Source: JAJRPT01 sp965661945
GTDB taxonomy: Bacteria; Bacteroidota; Ignavibacteria; Kapaibacteriales; UBA2268
Length of the DNA stretch: 64,000 bases
NCBI GenBank assembly: GCA_965661945.1
Contig: CBFIFP010000004.1
Coordinates: 179,982 to 243,981, forward strand
Direction of reading: 5' to 3'
The first letter of the stretch is position 1, and the number at the start of each line of letters is the position of its first letter. Under the pieces are notes generated by a model that did not search any database, was not told the origin of the DNA, and saw only the letters and a program-made list of their open reading frames with translations. Shown in pieces: positions 8,846 through 18,029 of this stretch. The translations under genes were made by a program, and so were the position numbers.

Positions 8846-10138
8846 ATGCTTAAATTACTTTCAATTATATTTCTTTTTTCTTTTTACTTACTATCTCAAG
8901 ATTTAAAACTTGAAGATGGTCAAACACTTGATAAAATAGTAGCTATAGTGGGAAATGAAGTTGTTATGGCTTCGGAGATAGACGCTCAGATGGCTAGAAT
9001 GGTTCAGTCTGATTCTGATTTAGATTTTATGGATAAGGAGCAAAGATTAGATGTTTTAAATGCGTTAATCGATGAAAAACTGCTTTTACAAAAAGCCATA
9101 AAAGATTCAGTTGAAGTATCTGACCAAGAAATTGATCAAAGATGGGGACAGTTATTAGAAAGTTGGAAAGCTCAATACGGTTCAATTTCAAGAGTTGAAC
9201 AAATTTTTGGTAAATCATTGAGTAGAGTTAAATATGAGTTCAATGACCAAATTAAAAACCAGATAATGACTCAAAAATTAAATTATGCAAAATTTGGGGA
9301 CTTTTCAATAACAACAAGTGAAGTAGAAGAATTTTATAAAAACTACAAAGACTCCTTGAAATTTATGCCTGACCAATACGAGATAAGTCATATAATTAAA
9401 TATGTTAAAGTTGATAATAGTGCTAAGGAAAATGCTTATAATATAGCTAAATCAATAAGAGATTCTATATTAAAAGGTGTGAATTTCGAATCTCTAGCAA
9501 TAAACAATTCTGATGATTTAACAACTAAAAAAGATGGTGGAGAACTTGGTTGGGTAAAAAAAGGTCTATTATTTCCAGAATTTGAAAAAGCTGCTTTTGC
9601 ACTTACTCAAGGAGAGACTTCCCTTCCTGTTGAAACACCTTTTGGGTATCATATAATTCAAACTATCGAAAAAAAAAGTGACCAAGTAAATACCAGACAT
9701 ATACTAATTAAGTTTAAAGCTGACACAGATAACTCAAAAAAGATATTCGACTTAATGTTACAAATCAAAAATGATGTTGAGCAAGGTAAAACAAGTTTTG
9801 AGCAGCAAGCCCAAATACATTCCGAAGATGAAAACACAAAAGGTTTTGGTGGAGTTATTGGTAAGGTAACAATACAAGAGCTTCCAACTCCAGTACAAAA
9901 AGTAATTAAAGAAATGAAAGAAGGTGATATATCTGAACCAATTTCTTATGGAAATGACCCAAATAAACCTGCTTATCAGTTAGTTTATTTCAAAAAGTAT
10001 TATCCTCAACACAAAATGAATATAGAAGATGATTTTGATAATATTGAGATCATAGCTAAAAATTATAAACAAAGAGAATTAGTGCAAGAATGGATAAAAG
10101 AATTAAGAAAAGAACTACATTGGGAAATTCTTGACTAA
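8846..10138 (+). CDS. surA: SurA-like periplasmic chaperone / peptidyl-prolyl isomerase
   Basis: A 430-residue exported foldase. The signal peptide is about residues 1-17 (LLSIIFLFSFYLLS). The SurA N-terminal signature follows (DKIVAIVGNEVVMASEID, then LNALIDEKLLLQKA), with two parvulin domains at about 175-275 (GGELGWVKKGLLFPEFE, FGYHIIQTIEKK) and 280-385 (HILIKFKADTDNSK, FGGVIGKVT). SurA escorts unfolded outer-membrane proteins across the periplasm. The 2 bp gap to the preceding parvulin gene implies one transcript. Length matches E. coli SurA (428 residues). The role is well supported by family, but the split of work with the upstream paralogue is unknown. Confidence 0.92.
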   Translation: MLKLLSIIFLFSFYLLSQDLKLEDGQTLDKIVAIVGNEVVMASEIDAQMARMVQSDSDLDFMDKEQRLDVLNALIDEKLLLQKAIKDSVEVSDQEIDQRWGQLLESWKAQYGSISRVEQIFGKSLSRVKYEFNDQIKNQIMTQKLNYAKFGDFSITTSEVEEFYKNYKDSLKFMPDQYEISHIIKYVKVDNSAKENAYNIAKSIRDSILKGVNFESLAINNSDDLTTKKDGGELGWVKKGLLFPEFEKAAFALTQGETSLPVETPFGYHIIQTIEKKSDQVNTRHILIKFKADTDNSKKIFDLMLQIKNDVEQGKTSFEQQAQIHSEDENTKGFGGVIGKVTIQELPTPVQKVIKEMKEGDISEPISYGNDPNKPAYQLVYFKKYYPQHKMNIEDDFDNIEIIAKNYKQRELVQEWIKELRKELHWEILD

Positions 10139-10175
10139 ATAATATTTTTTATACTACAATTTTTTAAAATTAATA

Positions 10176-11303
10176 TCAATCACTATTTTCTCTAGTGTAT
10201 TGTAAGATTAGTTTCTCGATTACAACTTCATCATCTTCTAAATTTGTAATCAAATTGTTCAAAGTCTTTTTATTTTTTATCTCTTCAAAAAATTCGTAAA
10301 CAGGAAGATTTTCAGTCCAGTACTTTTTATTTAAAAATATCATTGGGTAAACATTATCAAACAAGTTATAGTGGTTTTGCTCTACTGTCTGGAAGATTTC
10401 TCTTAAAGTTCCAGCACTACCAGGTGAGTAAATTATTCCCCCTTTTGTAATCTCAATTAGAACTTCTTGTCTAATTGCTGCAGAAAAAAACTTCGCAATT
10501 CTTGCAGGGAATGGGTTTGGCGGTTCGTGACCGTGAACCCATGTTGGAACTGATAAGCTGGTTAATCTAAATTTTGGTGGAAATTTTTCCAAAATTTGAT
10601 ATGATTTAAACAACCATTTTTCATCTGAATATAAAGGTGCTGAAGATAAAAATTCTATTGCTTCAAATAATTCCTCATTATTCCTGAATGCAAAGTATGA
10701 ACCTAAGTGAGTTGCTTCCATCATACCTGGACCTCCACCAGATACCATCATATATCCTTGTTCTGTAAGTCTTTTGGATAACAAACTAACTTTTTTATAA
10801 TATTCATCATTTCTCGGGACTTTGTGCCCTCCCATCACTCCAACTATTTTATTGGGTGAGTTAAACCTATTTACATACTCATAAAGAGCCATCCTAAGAG
10901 AAGCATCGTGAATACTTTCTGTTACTCTTAAAAATGGCGATAAAGCCCCTTTATTCTTATGGTCAATAAAATGAGAATATATTTCGAAGTCGGTAGAGTT
11001 TTTGTAACTCAAAGGAGTATTTGGGTCAAAATTATCATATAAATCTTCTATTGAATATAATCGTCTTGGAAATAATTCAAATGGTAGATTTAATGAAGGT
11101 AATATATAATTATTTGAAAGTGTTAGTTTTTCAAATAGATCTTTATCTAATCTACATCCAATAAAGATACAATCTATTATATCATAATTAATAAGTTTTC
11201 TTGATAATAATCTAAGATCTAAATTTTTAAATATTAGATTTTCTAAATTATCATTTCTTTCTAAATATTCCTCTAAAAAATATAAACTATATATTTCTGT
11301 CAT
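10176..11303 (-). CDS. LOG-family Rossmann-fold protein with unusual N-terminal extension
   Basis: The 375-residue protein has a LOG/PpnN-like core from about residue 150. VGVMGGHKVPR starts the Rossmann fold, SGGGPGMMEATHLG is the phosphate-binding loop, and SPGSAGTLREIFQ corresponds to the signature PGGxGTxxE with Ser for the second Gly. LOG proteins hydrolyse nucleoside 5'-monophosphates to free base and ribose phosphate. The first 120 residues contain IFKNLDLRLLSRKLINYDII, reminiscent of pentapeptide-like repeats, and have no assigned function. It stands alone, convergent with surA. Nucleotide salvage is the likely role, but the substrate is not evident. Confidence 0.75.
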   Translation of the reverse strand: MTEIYSLYFLEEYLERNDNLENLIFKNLDLRLLSRKLINYDIIDCIFIGCRLDKDLFEKLTLSNNYILPSLNLPFELFPRRLYSIEDLYDNFDPNTPLSYKNSTDFEIYSHFIDHKNKGALSPFLRVTESIHDASLRMALYEYVNRFNSPNKIVGVMGGHKVPRNDEYYKKVSLLSKRLTEQGYMMVSGGGPGMMEATHLGSYFAFRNNEELFEAIEFLSSAPLYSDEKWLFKSYQILEKFPPKFRLTSLSVPTWVHGHEPPNPFPARIAKFFSAAIRQEVLIEITKGGIIYSPGSAGTLREIFQTVEQNHYNLFDNVYPMIFLNKKYWTENLPVYEFFEEIKNKKTLNNLITNLEDDEVVIEKLILQYTRENSD

Positions 11304-11369
11304 ATAACAACCTTGTTTATTATTCTTAATAATTATACTTTAAAGAAATAGATTAAAAGTAATATTTTA

Positions 11370-12449
11370 TTACCCCTCACCCATCACTTTTAAGTATCTA
11401 AAATGAGACTTTATTGCTTTAGGAATTGGTAACTCCTTATAGAGCATATCATATTTCTTTGAGTATTTTTGGATGATTGGTGTTATCTCTGTGTAAACCG
11501 TATGCGGTAAATTAGGAAACAAATGATGTGCCGTATGTGAATTAAAACCACCAAATATCCAGTTTGCAATCTTACTTGTTGGATGAAAATCTAAACTTGC
11601 TGCAAGTTGATGCTCAAAATAATCGTAAGGTAATTTACCTTCTTCATCAGCCGTTGGGAAACTAGTTTCCATACTTAAATGTGAAATTATTAAAGTTAGT
11701 ACAAAGAATATTGAAGATGTCAAACTCATTATTAAATAAGTAACGATTATTGTTCCTAAAGAAAAATCAGTGAAATAATAAGGAATGAAAATCATATAGC
11801 CAAAGTAAAAAAGTTTGAGAGATACAAGTTCGATTATAAATTTTTTAGTATATTTTAGATTTTTCAAACTTCCTAAGTTCTTTTTAAATAAGTAATGTAT
11901 ATCCTTAATCAAAATCCAATGCAAGATATAGAAAAAGTATAAAAATATTGCATAAAAATGTTGATATTGTTGATAACTTTTCTTTTTTTGGGTTTTTGTA
12001 ATTCTAACAAATGGATTTTGTTCAATTTCAGCATCACTTCCATCAATGTTTGGATATATATGGTGAGAGGCAACATGTCTTTTTTGCCATAACCTATAGT
12101 TAATGCCTTGTAAGTTAAAAACAATGTAGAAAACAAAATCATTTACTTTTTTACTCTTAGAGAAAGTATTATGTACACAATCATGTGCTGTATTAATCGC
12201 TAATAATATACCTGTTAATCCTAATAAAACATAGTTAATAATAAATAAATATATATTTGAATCAATATGAGGATTAAAAATGTTGATATAAAACAAAATA
12301 AATAACGAAAAGTAGAAGGTAAATTTTATTACAATCATTTTTCTAGCTTTTTCAATTGTTTCTTTAGATAAAAAGCTATCTACCTCCTCTTTTAAATCTT
12401 TATAAAATGAATTTTTAGCCCTTTGAAATTTAATTTGATTTTTTACCAT
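11370..12449 (-). CDS. Membrane fatty acid desaturase (acyl-CoA/lipid desaturase type)
   Basis: The 359-residue integral membrane di-iron enzyme has all three His boxes: HDCVH (89-93), HVASHH (125-130) and HTAHH (about 305-309, followed by LFPNLPH). Hydrophobic segments lie near 40-85 and 160-260. It would introduce a double bond into an acyl chain using O2 and an electron donor, to adjust membrane fluidity. The layout is closest to the front-end/linoleoyl-CoA-like group; the site and the chain it acts on cannot be told. No fused cytochrome b5 domain is seen. The operon is monocistronic, with a candidate -7 box at 12481-12488. Confidence 0.88.
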   Translation of the reverse strand: MVKNQIKFQRAKNSFYKDLKEEVDSFLSKETIEKARKMIVIKFTFYFSLFILFYINIFNPHIDSNIYLFIINYVLLGLTGILLAINTAHDCVHNTFSKSKKVNDFVFYIVFNLQGINYRLWQKRHVASHHIYPNIDGSDAEIEQNPFVRITKTQKKKSYQQYQHFYAIFLYFFYILHWILIKDIHYLFKKNLGSLKNLKYTKKFIIELVSLKLFYFGYMIFIPYYFTDFSLGTIIVTYLIMSLTSSIFFVLTLIISHLSMETSFPTADEEGKLPYDYFEHQLAASLDFHPTSKIANWIFGGFNSHTAHHLFPNLPHTVYTEITPIIQKYSKKYDMLYKELPIPKAIKSHFRYLKVMGEG

Positions 12450-12480
12450 AACTTATACTTTCTTTATAATTTGTTATTTA

Positions 12481-12488
12481 CAAAATTA
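12481..12488 (-). promoter_or_regulatory. Candidate -7 box TAATTTTG upstream of the desaturase gene
   Basis: The plus strand reads CAAAATTA, a perfect TAnnTTTG on the minus strand, 32 bases upstream of the desaturase ATG. A second match (TATTTTTG, minus strand) lies at 12508-12501. No clear -33 element accompanies either one. Confidence 0.45.
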
Positions 12489-12509
12489 AGAAAAATATTT
12501 CAAAAATAA

Positions 12510-13484
12510 CTACCTAAATATCATCTTTTGCAACTGCTCCAATGCACTTTCGAGATTAGTTTCATTCCTCAAAACTTCGCTCTTGAGCATATCTAATTTT
12601 ATTTTAAAATCCTTATCTTGAAAAAGAAACTCAACAATAGTATTTTCAAAAGTTTTATCAATCCAATACTTATCTTGGTTAAGTCGTTCTTTAGTAATAA
12701 TCTCTAAAAAATTATTTCTATGTGTAAATTTAAAAATCTCCTCCCATATTTCATTCAAACCATTTTTTTCTAGTGCTGAACACAAAAACACCTTCTCGCT
12801 AAATTTATTACTTTGTCCAAGTATTTTAATAGCTTGCATATAGTCTAACTTAGTTCGTTTAGCAATTGGTATCTTGTCGCCATCTGACTTATTAACTATT
12901 ACCATATCTGCAAGTTCCACCGCTCCTTTCTTTATACCTTGCAATTCATCACCTCCAGCTGGTAAAATCAATAATAAAAAGAAATCAACCATTGTTTTAA
13001 CTTCTGTTTCACTCTGCCCTATTCCAACAGTTTCAACAAGAATAATATCATAATTTGCAGCTTCACAAAGAGAAATAATCTCTCGAGTTTTGCTTGCAGT
13101 TCCTCCTAAATATCCACCCGATGGAGACGGACGTATAAATGCCTCGGTAGATAATGAAAGTTCCTCCATTCGAGTTTTATCACCAAGAATAGACCCCTTA
13201 CTAACAGTGCTGGAAGGGTCAACTGCAAGAACTGCAACCTTGTGACCAAATTCAATTAACATTGAACCAAAGGCATCTATAAAAGTTGATTTCCCTGCTC
13301 CAGGCATACCAGAAATTCCAATTCTTATACTTTGTTTTTTATTTTTATTTGCAAGTGAAAGCAATTTATTTGCTTGCTCTTTATGTTTTTTTGCTTTGGA
13401 TTCAATTATTGTTATTGCCCTTGAAAGCGAGGACACATCACCATTTTCTAATTTTACAAATAAATCATCTAATTCTATTTTCAT
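12510..13484 (-). CDS. meaB: Methylmalonyl-CoA mutase-associated GTPase MeaB
   Basis: A 324-residue G3E-family GTPase that guards and reloads the adenosylcobalamin-dependent methylmalonyl-CoA mutase. Seen are the Walker A loop GMPGAGKS (59-66), the switch block VLAVDPSSTVSKGSILGDKT, RPSPSGGYLGG, ETVGIGQSE, and the base-specificity motif NKSDGD. These together are diagnostic of MeaB/ArgK. Its presence implies a B12-dependent propionate or branched-chain metabolism pathway; the mutase subunits are not in this window. Divergent from cinA. Confidence 0.95.
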   Translation of the reverse strand: MKIELDDLFVKLENGDVSSLSRAITIIESKAKKHKEQANKLLSLANKNKKQSIRIGISGMPGAGKSTFIDAFGSMLIEFGHKVAVLAVDPSSTVSKGSILGDKTRMEELSLSTEAFIRPSPSGGYLGGTASKTREIISLCEAANYDIILVETVGIGQSETEVKTMVDFFLLLILPAGGDELQGIKKGAVELADMVIVNKSDGDKIPIAKRTKLDYMQAIKILGQSNKFSEKVFLCSALEKNGLNEIWEEIFKFTHRNNFLEIITKERLNQDKYWIDKTFENTIVEFLFQDKDFKIKLDMLKSEVLRNETNLESALEQLQKMIFR

Positions 13485-13503
13485 CTTTTCGGAATTTCTT
13501 TTT

Positions 13504-13511
13504 TAATTTTG
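13504..13511 (+). promoter_or_regulatory. Candidate -7 box TAATTTTG upstream of cinA
   Basis: A perfect TAnnTTTG octamer in the 75 bp gap between the divergent meaB and cinA genes, about 49 bases before the cinA ATG. No -33 TTTG is found at the 19-base spacing. Confidence 0.45.
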
Positions 13512-13559
13512 TATTAAAAGTTAAGCAAATTTAAAAAATTATAAATTAAATTAAAGAAA

Positions 13560-14813
13560 ATGAACAAAACTTATAAAATATCATTACTCTCAATTGGAGA
13601 CGAAATTTGTATCGGACAAACTTTAAATACCAATGTCCATTGGATTTCCAAAGAAATAGTCAAAATTGGTGGTGAAATTATTTCTCATCTAACAATTAAA
13701 GATGAAAAAGAGGATATTATAAATTCAATAAAATACTTAAAAAACATATCTGATTTAATAATTGTTACTGGAGGGTTAGGACCAACTCACGATGATATAA
13801 CTAAAAAAGTTTTAGCAGAGTATTTTAATGATAAATTAGAACTTAATGATGATATTTTAAAATATTTAAAAGATTACTTCACTTCTAGAAATCGCGAATT
13901 TTTGGAACGTCATTACGAACAAGCCCTACTTCCATCAAAAGCAAGAATTTTTTCTAATAATATTGGAACTGCTCAGGGTATGTTTTTTGAGGAAAATAAT
14001 TTAAGACTTATCTCGATGCCAGGTGTTCCTAGAGAAATGAAACACATAATGGAAAATGGTTTCTTACAATACATTCAAGAACAAATTCAATCAAACTTTT
14101 ATGATGTAGTTTTATACCGAACATTAAGAACTGCTGGAGTTCCTGAATCAACTCTTGCGGATTTAATAGGTGATGTATCATTTTTAGGTTCTAGTAGTTT
14201 GGCATTTTTGCCTTCTTACTCAGGCGTGAAATTAAGAATTGGTACATCCGCAGAGAATTTTGAAAAAGCAAAAGAAGAGTTAGATAGATTAGAAGAACTA
14301 ATTTCTGATAGATGTGGCAAACATATTTACTCAAATACAGATGAAGAATTAGAATATCTAATAGCAAATTTACTTTTAAATCATAATAAATCATTATCAG
14401 CTGCCGAATCTTGTACAGGCGGGTTATTTGGAGCTAAAATAACTGACATGTCTGGAAGTTCTGCTTATTTCAATGGTTCTGCGGTTACATATTCTAATCA
14501 ATCTAAAATTGATATGCTTGGAGTAAATCAAGAAACACTTAACAAATTTGGAGCTGTTTCAGAAGAATGTGCTAAAGAAATGGCTTTTGGGGCACTCACA
14601 AAATATAATACTAATTATGCAATTTCAATTACAGGAATTGCTGGACCAGATGGCGGTACAGAATCTAAACCTGTTGGAACTGTATGGATTGGATTTGCAT
14701 CAAAGAAAAATATATTTGCTAAAAAATTTATTTTTACTAAAGACAGAGAAATTAATCGCGAGTTATCAGTGCATAACGCATTAAATTTATTAGTTAATGA
14801 GATTAAAGGATAA
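13560..14813 (+). CDS. cinA: CinA-like protein (MoCF domain plus nicotinamide-nucleotide amidase)
   Basis: This 417-residue protein has the two CinA parts. The N-terminal MoCF/COG1058 domain includes LSIGDEICIGQTLNTN, TGGLGPTHDDITKK and MPGVPREMKHIM. The C-terminal amidase (about 258-410) includes SAAESCTGGLFGAKITDMSG and ITGIAGPDGGTESKPVGTVW. Together they act in NAD recycling: ADP-ribose pyrophosphatase activity plus deamidation of nicotinamide mononucleotide. The stop is 9 bp before tsaD, so the two are probably one transcript. Confidence 0.95.
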   Translation: MNKTYKISLLSIGDEICIGQTLNTNVHWISKEIVKIGGEIISHLTIKDEKEDIINSIKYLKNISDLIIVTGGLGPTHDDITKKVLAEYFNDKLELNDDILKYLKDYFTSRNREFLERHYEQALLPSKARIFSNNIGTAQGMFFEENNLRLISMPGVPREMKHIMENGFLQYIQEQIQSNFYDVVLYRTLRTAGVPESTLADLIGDVSFLGSSSLAFLPSYSGVKLRIGTSAENFEKAKEELDRLEELISDRCGKHIYSNTDEELEYLIANLLLNHNKSLSAAESCTGGLFGAKITDMSGSSAYFNGSAVTYSNQSKIDMLGVNQETLNKFGAVSEECAKEMAFGALTKYNTNYAISITGIAGPDGGTESKPVGTVWIGFASKKNIFAKKFIFTKDREINRELSVHNALNLLVNEIKG

Positions 14814-14822
14814 AATATCATA

Positions 14823-15827
14823 ATGTATATTCTAGGCATTGAGAGTTCTTGCGATGATACATCAATATCGATTTTGAAAGATGAAAATGTATTAATAAAT
14901 CTGATTTCTTCGCAACATTTCCATAGTAAATATGGAGGAATAGTCCCAGAACTTGCCTCAAGGGCGCATTTGGAAGTTATTTCAGAATTAGTTGCTGATG
15001 CCCTTAATCAAAGCAATGTAACTATGAATGAAATAAATGCAATAGCAGTTACAACTAATCCCGGACTTGTGGGTTCTTTGTTAGTAGGTGCTAATTTTGC
15101 AAAAGGATTAGCAATTAAATATAATATACCAGTAATCCCAATTAACCACATAGAAGGTCATATATTTAGTGGAAATTTGCAATATCCAGATTTAGAATTT
15201 CCGCTGCTTTCACTTGTAGTATCAGGAGGTCATACAGCAATCTTTAAAGTAGATAGTTTTCAGGAATATGAATTAATTGGCTCTACGATAGATGACGCAG
15301 CCGGAGAGGCATTTGATAAAATTGCTAAATTAATTGGCAGAACCTATCCAGGTGGACCAATTATTGATAAACTTGCAAAGCAAGGTAATCCCAAGAAATA
15401 TGATTTTCCACGCTCACTAAAACACCAAGATAACTACAATTTTTCATTTTCCGGCTTAAAAACATCAGTTAGATATTTCATACAGAATAACTTCCCTAAT
15501 GGACTGCAAGAAAATGATTTACCAGATATTTGCGCATCTGTGCAAGAGGCAATAATAGATACACTTGTCTATAAAACAATGAAAGCCACAAAAAAATTAA
15601 ATATAAAAACAATAGTTATCGGCGGTGGAGTATCAGCAAATTCAAGATTAAGAGAACAATTTTATAAAGAACATGAAAATGGATATAAAATAATAATTCC
15701 TGATATGGAATTTTGCTTAGACAATGCTGCAATGATAGCAAACATCGGCTATAATAAATTTAAAACCAAAAAAAATGATTATTTAGCAATAGATTTTACG
15801 GTAAATTCAAATCCAATAAGAGCATAA
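14823..15827 (+). CDS. tsaD: tRNA N6-adenosine threonylcarbamoyltransferase TsaD
   Basis: TsaD transfers threonylcarbamoyl to A37 of ANN-decoding tRNAs with TsaB and TsaE. The 334 residues start MYILGIESSCDDTSISIL and show the metal-binding HIEGH (109-113), VPELASRAHLE, SLVVSGGHT, DDAAGEAFDK, and the C-terminal DNAAMIANIG. Length matches the family. It follows cinA by 9 bp. It ends the conserved block; the accessory island starts immediately downstream. Confidence 0.97.
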   Translation: MYILGIESSCDDTSISILKDENVLINLISSQHFHSKYGGIVPELASRAHLEVISELVADALNQSNVTMNEINAIAVTTNPGLVGSLLVGANFAKGLAIKYNIPVIPINHIEGHIFSGNLQYPDLEFPLLSLVVSGGHTAIFKVDSFQEYELIGSTIDDAAGEAFDKIAKLIGRTYPGGPIIDKLAKQGNPKKYDFPRSLKHQDNYNFSFSGLKTSVRYFIQNNFPNGLQENDLPDICASVQEAIIDTLVYKTMKATKKLNIKTIVIGGGVSANSRLREQFYKEHENGYKIIIPDMEFCLDNAAMIANIGYNKFKTKKNDYLAIDFTVNSNPIRA

Positions 15828-15990
15828 AAATATTGTAGCTCAGAATTATTTGTTTTGTAGCTCATTTTTCCTTTTTCTTTGAGCTTTATTTTAAAAGTAT
15901 TTGAGCTTGAAAACTTACACTACCATTTTGAATTTGCCGTAAATAATTATTTTTGAAAAAACTAGAATTTATCTCCTCTCAATACCACAA

Positions 15991-16037
15991 ACGACAATTA
16001 TTATCATTCAACTCTGTATATTGTTCGTATTAAAATT
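15991..16037 (+). repeat. 47 bp repeat, copy 1, ahead of the gene at 16064
   Basis: It begins ACGACAATTATTATCAT and continues AACTCTGTATATTGTTCGT plus an A/T-rich tail. The ends form an imperfect inverted repeat (ACGA-CAAT against ATTG-TTCGT). The same element lies 72-76 bases upstream of the next two genes; flanking sequences differ, so the element boundaries are real. It could be a promoter/operator or a leader structure. Confidence 0.85.
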
Positions 16038-16063
16038 TTAAAAAATAATACAGGTGTATAGGT

Positions 16064-16945
16064 ATGGAATTTTTATTTAGTAAAATTGTGAAGTTGCAAG
16101 TTGTGTTTTCTGCTTCACTTTTACCTTACAATATAAAAAAAGCTTTTTATAAAAGACAGAAAGAAATTATCGATAAATTTTTAATCAATTCATTAGAAAA
16201 TGATTTAGAATACAACACTTATACGAATGATGGATTAATATATAATGTTAATGTTGAAACAAGAATAAATGCAGCTAATTTATTAGATGAGAATGAGTTG
16301 AAAACTAAATTGCAAGAAAAAAATGAATTTTATCAAAATTTAATAAAAAATGGTATTATTAAACCATCAAATTTTAAAGCAGTTTTCATTCTAACTTGTA
16401 ACGAAGATTTATATCAAGAGCAGATTTTATCTTTGTCTAATAGCAATGACTTGTGTATCTTGAATATTGAAGATTTTGCAATTTATGTGGAAGAACCAGA
16501 TTATTTATTAAGTAAACATTTAGATAGTTTATTTGATAATATGTCTGGAATTATAGTAATGGAAAATTCTAATAACTATAAAGGAATTAAATGGAAGTAT
16601 AAGTTTTTAAAAGGGATAGGTTATGATATAGAAATAATCTTTATTAGCGAATCATTGAATACTTTACAAAAAATAGATGAAATTAAAAATTATTCTGAAT
16701 TACAAGTAGCCAAAATTTATGAAGAAACTTTAAAATGTATCTATAATTTTCAAAATTATTTAAAATCAAAAATAATACATTTAGTACATAATAAAGGTGT
16801 TATGAAAGAAGATAGACTAAGTATGACATATACTAAATATAAATATATCGATAAAATTATCAGTAAATTTATAAGCGAACCAATCATAAATCCAATTGCA
16901 AAAGTTTGGATTGACGAAAAATTAAAAAAGAATGATGGGAATTAA
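16064..16945 (+). CDS. Hypothetical protein of the repeat-headed gene family
   Basis: The 293-residue protein has no signal peptide, no membrane segment and no motif I recognise. The N-terminus is hydrophobic (LFSKIVKLQVVFSASLLPY); residues 125-215 alternate strands and helices (KAVFILTCNEDLY, GIIVMENSNN, YDIEIIFISESLN), compatible with an alpha/beta fold. AGGTGTATAGGT precedes the ATG. It shares the 47 bp upstream repeat with the two peptidase-like genes downstream but not their sequence, so the repeat is a separate shared element. Codons are very A/T-rich, like the neighbours. Function unknown. Confidence 0.65.
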   Translation: MEFLFSKIVKLQVVFSASLLPYNIKKAFYKRQKEIIDKFLINSLENDLEYNTYTNDGLIYNVNVETRINAANLLDENELKTKLQEKNEFYQNLIKNGIIKPSNFKAVFILTCNEDLYQEQILSLSNSNDLCILNIEDFAIYVEEPDYLLSKHLDSLFDNMSGIIVMENSNNYKGIKWKYKFLKGIGYDIEIIFISESLNTLQKIDEIKNYSELQVAKIYEETLKCIYNFQNYLKSKIIHLVHNKGVMKEDRLSMTYTKYKYIDKIISKFISEPIINPIAKVWIDEKLKKNDGN

Positions 16946-16970
16946 AAAATAATTACCCTCATTTTCTATT

Positions 16971-17017
16971 ACGACAATTATTATCATACAACTCTGTATA
17001 TTGTTCGTTTTAATATT
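16971..17017 (+). repeat. 47 bp repeat, copy 2, ahead of the gene at 17043
   Basis: Identical to copy 1 apart from a few positions (TCATACAAC in place of TCATTCAAC, TTCGTTTTAATA in place of TTCGTATTAAAA). It sits 72 bases upstream of the ATG at 17043. That constant distance argues against starting the gene at 17001, inside the leader just after the repeat. Confidence 0.85.
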
Positions 17018-17042
17018 TTCAAAAAAATTAGGAAAAATTATT

Positions 17043-17930
17043 ATGAATATAATAAACATTAACTCATATTATAACTTAAATCCTTGGCATATATCATTTA
17101 CTCAGACCGTTATTAGGAAGTATCGTTCATATACGAAATATCAAAATCCACTTATTGAAATTTCTGAAAATATTCCTATTTATTTAGTAAGTGAATATAC
17201 ATTTTCATTAGTTAAAAAAGGTATTTATAATGTTGTGCATAGATTAGAAGATGAAGATTCATTTAAAGATTTTGAAGAAGAAAATGAAGGTTTCGAGTAT
17301 CAAAAAACTAATTTTCCCGAAACTGAAAAGTTTGGATATTTTGTTAGTCATGGTGCGCATGGAATACCTGAAATTTATCTATGTATGGAAATAATTTTAA
17401 AATATCCAAATAACGAATATGAAACAACATATTTAATTGCAAAAGTATTAATTCATCTATTTGCACATGCTTATATGGATACTTGGGATTATGGAAAAGA
17501 AGACGAATTTTTTTATTGGATGGATGAAGCATGTGCAAACGAACTTACCTTGAATTTTTTTTCTGATTACCAATTTTATATAGATGAATACGAAAAATCT
17601 TTAAAAAAATATCAAAATGCCCCATCTCCTTATGAATTTGTTAAAGATTTAATTTTATCACAACCTAATAATTATAAACTTGGCTATTATTTTCATGAAT
17701 ATGGGTATGAATTTTACAATCTGTGGAGATTATTTTATGATAATAAGAGAGGAAAGAAAAAAGACATAGAAGACTGGTTAGACTATATAAAAAACGTTGT
17801 AATGGACCAACGTATTCGAGATTACGGTTTAGATTATAAATATTTCAAAGAATTTACCAACAAAGTTTTAATGAGTAGAAGAGATTTCAAAAAATTTAAA
17901 AGAGAAGTTGATAAAATTAAAAGAAAATAA
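17043..17930 (+). CDS. Zinc-peptidase-like protein with a broken HExxH motif (HLFAH)
   Basis: A 295-residue paralogue of the product of 18030-18884, aligned without gaps over the first 170 residues (MNIININS, PWHISFT, VSHGAHGIPEIYLC). The zinc-binding motif here is HLFAH (138-142): both His remain and Glu162 of the likely third-ligand motif is kept, but the catalytic Glu139 is Leu. The enzyme is therefore probably inactive as a peptidase, yet it could still bind metal or a partner. The start at 17043 is chosen from alignment with the paralogue and from AGGA upstream. No signal peptide is seen, so the protein is predicted to be cytosolic. Confidence 0.75.
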   Translation: MNIININSYYNLNPWHISFTQTVIRKYRSYTKYQNPLIEISENIPIYLVSEYTFSLVKKGIYNVVHRLEDEDSFKDFEEENEGFEYQKTNFPETEKFGYFVSHGAHGIPEIYLCMEIILKYPNNEYETTYLIAKVLIHLFAHAYMDTWDYGKEDEFFYWMDEACANELTLNFFSDYQFYIDEYEKSLKKYQNAPSPYEFVKDLILSQPNNYKLGYYFHEYGYEFYNLWRLFYDNKRGKKKDIEDWLDYIKNVVMDQRIRDYGLDYKYFKEFTNKVLMSRRDFKKFKREVDKIKRK

Positions 17931-17953
17931 AAAAATTAACAACAAAATCACTA

Positions 17954-18000
17954 ACGACAATTATTATCATATAACTCTGTATATTGTTCGTATTAAAATT
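17954..18000 (+). repeat. 47 bp repeat, copy 3, ahead of the gene at 18030
   Basis: Third copy (ACGACAATTATTATCAT, then ATAACTCTGTATATTGTTCG), 76 bases before the ATG at 18030. No other copies are found in the window by eye. Confidence 0.85.
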
Positions 18001-18029
18001 ATAAACAACAAAATAAGGAAACAAATACT

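Noticed and set aside
15991..18000. Integron attC sites or a CRISPR array formed by the three 47 bp repeats
   Set aside because: There is no GTTRRRY/RYYYAAC core pair, no integrase nearby, and the spacing is 930-980 bp with coding genes between, so neither model fits.
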